Shown here: positions 60,232 through 64,000 of the stretch, piece by piece
Numbering within the stretch: the stretch's first letter is position 1
Layout: each line of letters begins with the position of its first letter
Assembly (NCBI GenBank): GCA_910822395.1
Contig: OU365335.1
Location: forward strand, 1,674,001 to 1,738,000
Length of the DNA stretch: 64,000 nucleotides
Direction: 5' to 3'
From: Pseudoclavibacter triregionum
GTDB lineage: Bacteria > Actinomycetota > Actinomycetes > Actinomycetales > Microbacteriaceae
Notes under the pieces: generated by a model
What the model saw: the letters and a program-made list of their open reading frames with translations, nothing else
Told to the model about the DNA's origin: nothing
Databases searched by the model: none
Translations under genes and position numbers: made by a program

Positions 60232-62331
60232 CTAGCGGCGTCGTCCGCCGCCGGAGGAGCCGAAGCCGCCGCCGAGGCCGCCCGAGCGGAAGCCGCCCGA
60301 GGAGGAGAACCCGCCGCCGCCGAAGCCGCCGCCGAACCCTCCGCCGTAGCCGCCGCCGCGGCGCGAGGAGCCGCCGCCGGTGAGCATGCCGCCGATGATG
60401 CCGCCGATGATCGCGTCGCCGAGACCCGAGCTCGAGCCGCCGTAGTAGCCGCCGTACGGGCTGCGGTAGCCGGCGCCGTAGCCGCCCTGCTGGACGATGC
60501 TCGTCGCCGAGTCGACGTCCGACTGGGCGAGCTGCAAGGCGCGCGTGGCGATCGTCACGGCCTGGTCGGCGTGGGCGAGGGCCTGTTCCGGATCGCTCTG
60601 GGCGAGCTGCTCGGCCGTCGCGAGCTCCGACTCGGCCTGCGTGAGACGGGCGCGGGCGTTCGCGCCGACGCCGCCGCGGTTCGCGGTCATGTAGGACAGG
60701 CCCGACTGCACCTGCGAGCGCGCCTGCGCGAGCGAGCGCTCGAGGCGCTGGCGGATCTGGCCGAGGCGCTGCTCGGCGTCGACGACGGCCTTCACGGCGC
60801 CGTCGAGCTGGCGGTTCGCCTCGCGGAGCGACGCGAGCGCGGCGAGCGGATCGCGAGTGAGCGCCTCCGGCGCCTGCGCCTGCTGGATGGCGGCGCGGGC
60901 GCGGGCGACGGCATCCGCCGAGCCCTGCGCGTCGGCCGCCTCGAGGCGGGCGAGGTCCTGCTCCATGTCGGAGATCTCCGCGCGCACCATCTCGGGGGCG
61001 CCGGCGAGGTCCTTCTGCGCCTGGTCGACGCCGCCGAGGAGCTGGTCGATCTGGGCGAGCGCGGTCTGCGCGTCGCGCGCGTAGACCGCGGCCTCGCCCG
61101 AGCGGCCCGCGCTCGAGGCCTTCGCGCCGTCCTGGGCGCGGTCGACGGCGAAGGCGAGGCGGTCGCGCGCCTGCTTCGGGGCGTCTGCGATGGTGCGGAC
61201 GGCTTCGGCCGAGTAGGTGCTCGAGAGCGAGGCGACCGTGCGCTCGGCCGCGTCGATGCGGGGGCCCGCCTGCTCGGCGGCCGCGGTGATCTGCATGAGC
61301 GTCTGCGGGACGTCCTTCGAGAGGGCGCGGAGGCGGTCGAAGTCGGCGCCGGCGGTCTTGATGCCCTGCGTCGCCTCGCCCGTGAGGCGGAGGATCTGCT
61401 GGTTCCAGTCCCACTGCTGCTCGGGGGTGTCCGGGATGTGGTCGAGCAGCTGCGCCTGGAGCCCGAAGGCCTCCTTCGACTTGCCCTTCGCCGACTCGAT
61501 CGCGGTGCGGAACGCGGCGATCGGCTCATCGCCGAACTCCGCCGAGGCGAAGCCGAGCTCCTGCTCCGCGGAGCCGATCGTGTCGTCGAGCTGCACGAGG
61601 CTCTGCGAGGCCTGCGTGCTGAGGGCGGCGAGCTCCTGCTTCTTCCGGAGCTCGAGCGCCTGCTGCTCCTCGCGGGCTCGCTTGCGCTTGCGGCCGCCCA
61701 TCATCGCGCTCGCGCCGACGAGGCCGACGACGCCCAGGCCGACGACGCCGAGGGCGATCGGCCCCGCGGCGCTCGAGCCCGCGGTGGAGGAGGAGGTCGT
61801 CGAGGTGCCCGAGGAGCCGCCGGAGCCGGCCGGTCCGGGGAGGCCGGCCGAGGTGCCGGTGAGCGCGCCGCGGAGGGCGTCGGCGGCGTTGATCGCGGCC
61901 TGCGCGACGTTGCCCGAGTCGAGCTGGGGCTTGATCTGCTTCGTCTCGATGTCGCGGAGCGTCGCGTCCGAGAGGTCGAGGCTGGAGGCGGCGTTGAGGC
62001 CGAAGTCGCGGGCCTGCATGCCGATGTAGAGGATGACGTCCTGGTCGGTGAGGCGAGAGGTCTCGGCGACCTTCGTCGCCCAGTCGAAGCCGTTCGAGGG
62101 GTTCTCGAAGGTGTCGACGACGACGACGTAGAGCGTGACGCCGGTCTCCTGCTCGAGCACCTTGATGGCCTGGCGGACGTCGCCGACCTTGGTCGAGGAG
62201 ATGTCGCCCGTGCGGTCGGTCACGACGTCGGTGACGGAGAAGGGCGAGTCGGCGATCGCCGCGCTCGGGGCGAGGGCCACGCCGAGCAGGGCCGCGAGGC
62301 CGACGGCGATGGCGGTGAGGACCCTGCGCAC
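60232..62331 (-). CDS. TPM-domain membrane protein with coiled coil and Gly-rich tail
   Basis: 699 residues from the GTG at 62331, chosen because GAAGGAG is five bases upstream and because the signal peptide RRVLTAIAVGLAALLGVALAPSAAIA then starts at once. Order: signal peptide; extracytoplasmic TPM domain (VTDRTGDIS...VYVVVVDTF-like, residues about 30-165); Ser/Gly linker; membrane helix near residue 200; basic RKRKRAREEQQ; a long cytoplasmic helical region; and a Gly/Ser/Phe tail (GGYGGGFGGGFGGG) from about 640. The TPM fold was first seen in photosystem repair proteins. Pairing with PspA suggests envelope stress; exact role unknown. Confidence 0.82.
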   Translation of the reverse strand: MRRVLTAIAVGLAALLGVALAPSAAIADSPFSVTDVVTDRTGDISSTKVGDVRQAIKVLEQETGVTLYVVVVDTFENPSNGFDWATKVAETSRLTDQDVILYIGMQARDFGLNAASSLDLSDATLRDIETKQIKPQLDSGNVAQAAINAADALRGALTGTSAGLPGPAGSGGSSGTSTTSSSTAGSSAAGPIALGVVGLGVVGLVGASAMMGGRKRKRAREEQQALELRKKQELAALSTQASQSLVQLDDTIGSAEQELGFASAEFGDEPIAAFRTAIESAKGKSKEAFGLQAQLLDHIPDTPEQQWDWNQQILRLTGEATQGIKTAGADFDRLRALSKDVPQTLMQITAAAEQAGPRIDAAERTVASLSSTYSAEAVRTIADAPKQARDRLAFAVDRAQDGAKASSAGRSGEAAVYARDAQTALAQIDQLLGGVDQAQKDLAGAPEMVRAEISDMEQDLARLEAADAQGSADAVARARAAIQQAQAPEALTRDPLAALASLREANRQLDGAVKAVVDAEQRLGQIRQRLERSLAQARSQVQSGLSYMTANRGGVGANARARLTQAESELATAEQLAQSDPEQALAHADQAVTIATRALQLAQSDVDSATSIVQQGGYGAGYRSPYGGYYGGSSSGLGDAIIGGIIGGMLTGGGSSRRGGGYGGGFGGGFGGGGFSSSGGFRSGGLGGGFGSSGGGRRR

Positions 62332-62497
62332 GGGAGCTCCTTCAGCTTCGGTGGACGCGTGAAGCACACGCTAGCCACGGCTTCCCGGGGATTCCCCGAG
62401 CGCGGCTGGCGGGCGCCCGCAGCCGTCCGGCAGGCGAATCCCGGGCGAACTCGCGGTGACGACTCGCCGCCTCCCGCGCGCCGGACGGGGCGCGGGC

Positions 62498-62503
62498 TAG
62501 GGT
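62498..62503 (+). promoter_or_regulatory. -10 hexamer TAGGGT upstream of DivIVA-like gene
   Basis: TAGGGT lies 38 nt before ATG 62542, which has an AAGGGAGGAG site: a leadered gene. Confidence 0.55.
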
Positions 62504-62541
62504 TGGTGCCGGCAGCCACAAAGACCGAAGGGAGGAGCCCC

Positions 62542-62832
62542 ATGCGCAGCGATGACGTCATGAACGAGCGGTTCCGCGCCACGAAGTTCGATGTCGGCTA
62601 CGACCAGGCGGAGGTCGATCGCTTCCTCGACCGCGTCCACGAGTCGCTCCGGAAGCTCGAGGAGGGGAGCCCGATCCACGAGGCCCCCGTCTCGGCGCAG
62701 GCCGTCGAGGAGGTCCGCTTCACGCAGACCCGCTTCCGCGAGGGCTACGACCCGCGCGACGTCGACGCCTTTCTCGACCGGCTCCAGTCGGCGTTCCAGG
62801 AGCACGAGCGCCGCTCGACCGAGGGCCGCTAG
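62542..62832 (+). CDS. Small protein with two DivIVA-type motifs
   Basis: 96 residues. Two similar segments, FRATKFDVGYDQAEVDRFLD and FTQTRFREGYDPRDVDAFLD, each match the DivIVA N-terminal motif (F-x-GY-x2-x-VD-x-FLD) that senses negatively curved membrane. There is no long coiled coil, unlike true DivIVA/Wag31. It may bind cell poles or septa; function unknown. Confidence 0.85.
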   Translation: MRSDDVMNERFRATKFDVGYDQAEVDRFLDRVHESLRKLEEGSPIHEAPVSAQAVEEVRFTQTRFREGYDPRDVDAFLDRLQSAFQEHERRSTEGR

Positions 62833-62949
62833 CCCGCATCGGCGGGCGCGGGGGACGGCCCGTCCTCCCGGCGTCCGGCCCGTTTCGCTGATCCCATCTG
62901 GGTCACGAGCGCGGCCCGGCCTCGACGCGGGCCGAAGGTTCCTCATGCG

Positions 62950-63552
62950 ATGGACGCTCCCCCCCCGCGAATGGAGCGTCGTGACCGATCGCACCGCCGG
63001 CCCGGCCGGCTCTCCGACGAGCCCGAGTGGATGACGTCCGTCTCCGCCGGCAGCGCCTCGCCGAGCGCGCTCGACCCCGTGCTCGCCTCCTCCGACCTGC
63101 TCGACGGACCGCCCACGACCGAGCTGCCCGTCGCCGCCCCGAGCGCCGAGGCCGAGCCCGAGCTCGCCGCCGCTTCCGTCGAGGCCGCGCCGAGCTCCGC
63201 CTCGATCTCGGGGATCGCCTGCTCGGCCGCGATCGAGGACGACGAGGGCGACCCGCGCCCGGCCGACCTCGCGAGCCGCCGCGAGCTTCGCGAGTCCCGC
63301 GGCCGCCGCCTGCTCTGGATCGCCCTCGGCGCCGCCGCCGCGATCGCCGCGCTCGGCGGGGGAGCGGCGCTCCTCATGGGCCAGCACGGCAGCGACCAGG
63401 CGGCCGTCCCGGCCGTCGCCCCGAGCGCGACGACGGCCCAGCGCCTGGCCCCGGCCCCCGCGCCGACGCAGGCGCCCGCGACGACCGCCGCCGCCCCCGC
63501 TCTGGCCGCGACGCAGGCTCCGGCCGTCGCGCCAACCCAGACCCCGCCCTAG
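62950..63552 (+). CDS. Single-pass membrane protein of unknown function
   Basis: 200 residues; start uncertain, since no clear ribosome-binding site or -10 was found for ATG 62950 (an ATG at 63031 is possible). An Ala/Ser/Pro-rich acidic cytoplasmic part, basic RRELRESRGRR, one helix (LLWIALGAAAAIAALGGGAALLM, about residues 120-142) and a Pro/Thr/Ala outer tail of about 55 residues. Similar in layout to many actinobacterial hypotheticals. Confidence 0.65.
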   Translation: MDAPPPRMERRDRSHRRPGRLSDEPEWMTSVSAGSASPSALDPVLASSDLLDGPPTTELPVAAPSAEAEPELAAASVEAAPSSASISGIACSAAIEDDEGDPRPADLASRRELRESRGRRLLWIALGAAAAIAALGGGAALLMGQHGSDQAAVPAVAPSATTAQRLAPAPAPTQAPATTAAAPALAATQAPAVAPTQTPP

Positions 63553-63585
63553 CGGCAGCGCCGCGCCCGACCTGATGGCGGGAAC

Positions 63586-63621
63586 GTCGAAGGCCCTCCC
63601 CGAGCGGGGAGGGCCTTCGAC
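63586..63621. terminator. Terminator hairpin
   Basis: 17-bp complementary arms GTCGAAGGCCCTCCCCG / CGGGGAGGGCCTTCGAC around a very short centre, so the true loop is probably six bases. It lies between the membrane-protein gene and tRNA-Arg and can serve both strands. Confidence 0.85.
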
Positions 63622-63635
63622 ATGCCATGCGGTCG

Positions 63636-63708
63636 TGCCCCCGACAGGAGTCGAACCTGCGACCTACGGTACCGGAAACCGGCGCTCTATCCACTGAGCT
63701 ACGGAGGC
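63636..63708 (-). tRNA. tRNA-Arg, anticodon CCG
   Basis: On the reverse strand: acceptor GCCTCCG with CGGGGGC plus discriminator A, D-arm GCTC...GAGC, anticodon loop TTCCGGT (CCG, reading CGG), T-arm with GTTCGACTC. 73 bases; CCA not encoded. The first pair of the anticodon stem is a mismatch. Confidence 0.93.
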
Positions 63709-63799
63709 GAACGAGGACCGAGCCTAGCAGGCGAGGCCGCGCGAAAGGCGCACCGACGGGGAGGCATCCGCGACCTCGTTCGCGGTCGCCGCGCCGTGC

Positions 63800-63805
63800 C
63801 ACACT
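63800..63805 (+). promoter_or_regulatory. -10-like hexamer CACACT of transglutaminase-like gene
   Basis: CACACT lies 8 nt before the GTG at 63814; one base off the TANNNT pattern seen elsewhere. Confidence 0.4.
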
Positions 63806-63813
63806 TGTCCACC

Positions 63814-64000
63814 GTGCAGCGCCATGTCACCTCGACCATCGAATTCACGCTCGGCAGCCCGGCGGACGTCGTCTACTCCGTCGCCGCCCACCAGCTCGCG
63901 ACGCTCGCGAGCGAGGAGCTCACGATCCTCGCCGACGGCGAGCCGATCGAGGTCGTCGAGGCGATCGACCGCGCCGAGTGCCGCCTGCACCGCATCTCCA
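63814..64000 (+). CDS. Transglutaminase-like protein, N-terminal part (3' truncated)
   Basis: 62 residues are visible from the GTG at 63814 to the window end. The start MQRHVTSTIEFTLGSPADVV and the segment LTILADGEPIEVVEAID, followed by a Cys and LHRIS, resemble the N-terminal domain of actinobacterial transglutaminase-family proteins. The catalytic part is outside the window, so the call is tentative. Confidence 0.45.
   Translation, partial: MQRHVTSTIEFTLGSPADVVYSVAAHQLATLASEELTILADGEPIEVVEAIDRAECRLHRIS

Overview
The window is a stretch of chromosome from a very GC-rich actinobacterium. The best guess is a member of the Microbacteriaceae or a close relative. Supporting signs are third codon positions that are almost always G or C, a fused E1/E2 2-oxoglutarate dehydrogenase (Kgd), a SigR/SigH-type sigma factor with a zinc anti-sigma partner, DUF3039, a CBS-containing GuaB1, HisN, two-domain DivIVA-like and septum-formation-family proteins, and prfB without a programmed frameshift. 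No phage, insertion sequence, CRISPR array or plasmid gene was seen. The taxon is inferred from gene content, not from a marker search.

Layout. 1-5.5 kb: truncated HtrA-type protease, EcsC-like protein, ABC exporter pair. 5.5-12 kb: DUF3039, DNA glycosylase, pncB, murI, rph-rdgB, flavin amine oxidase, tRNA-Leu. 12.2-18.2 kb: VIT1-like transporter and a compact tad (Flp pilus) locus. 18.2-22.3 kb: a lipoprotein, then an operon of N-formylglutamate-amidohydrolase-like protein, DUF1704 'QEGLA' metallopeptidase and glutathione-synthetase-type ATP-grasp ligase. 22.4-30.5 kb: prfB-ftsE-ftsX-smpB, a tandem pair of undescribed membrane proteins, and tmRNA. 30.7-36.2 kb: potassium channel, two septum-formation lipoproteins, MFS exporter, MarR/EamA divergon. 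36.2-44.5 kb: hisN, aroA-rsgA, sigR-rsrA, kgd. 44.7-51.4 kb: guaB1, a small acidic/proline-rich leader ORF followed by two CNNM/CorC-type transporters, nnrD, a GT87-like glycosyltransferase. 51.4-64 kb: metX, metY, SDR and S51-like genes, ung, amidase, CsbD, TPM-PspA pair, DivIVA-like protein, tRNA-Arg and a truncated transglutaminase-like gene.

Two architectural traits run through the window. First, about twenty genes have a TANNNT-like -10 hexamer 6-9 nt before the start codon and no Shine-Dalgarno sequence, as expected for leaderless mRNAs, while genes inside operons often overlap by ATGA or GTGA or carry a GGAGG-type site. Second, six intergenic places carry a REP-like inverted repeat whose ends read GGTGGTTTCGAGA and CTCCTCAACCACC, mostly between convergent genes.

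The observations most worth following are the ATP-grasp/DUF1704/amidohydrolase operon (a possible bacterial ligase-peptidase pair), the MgtL-like leader ORF before the CNNM transporters, the duplicated membrane proteins between smpB and ssrA, and the palindrome shared by the marR/eamA promoters.
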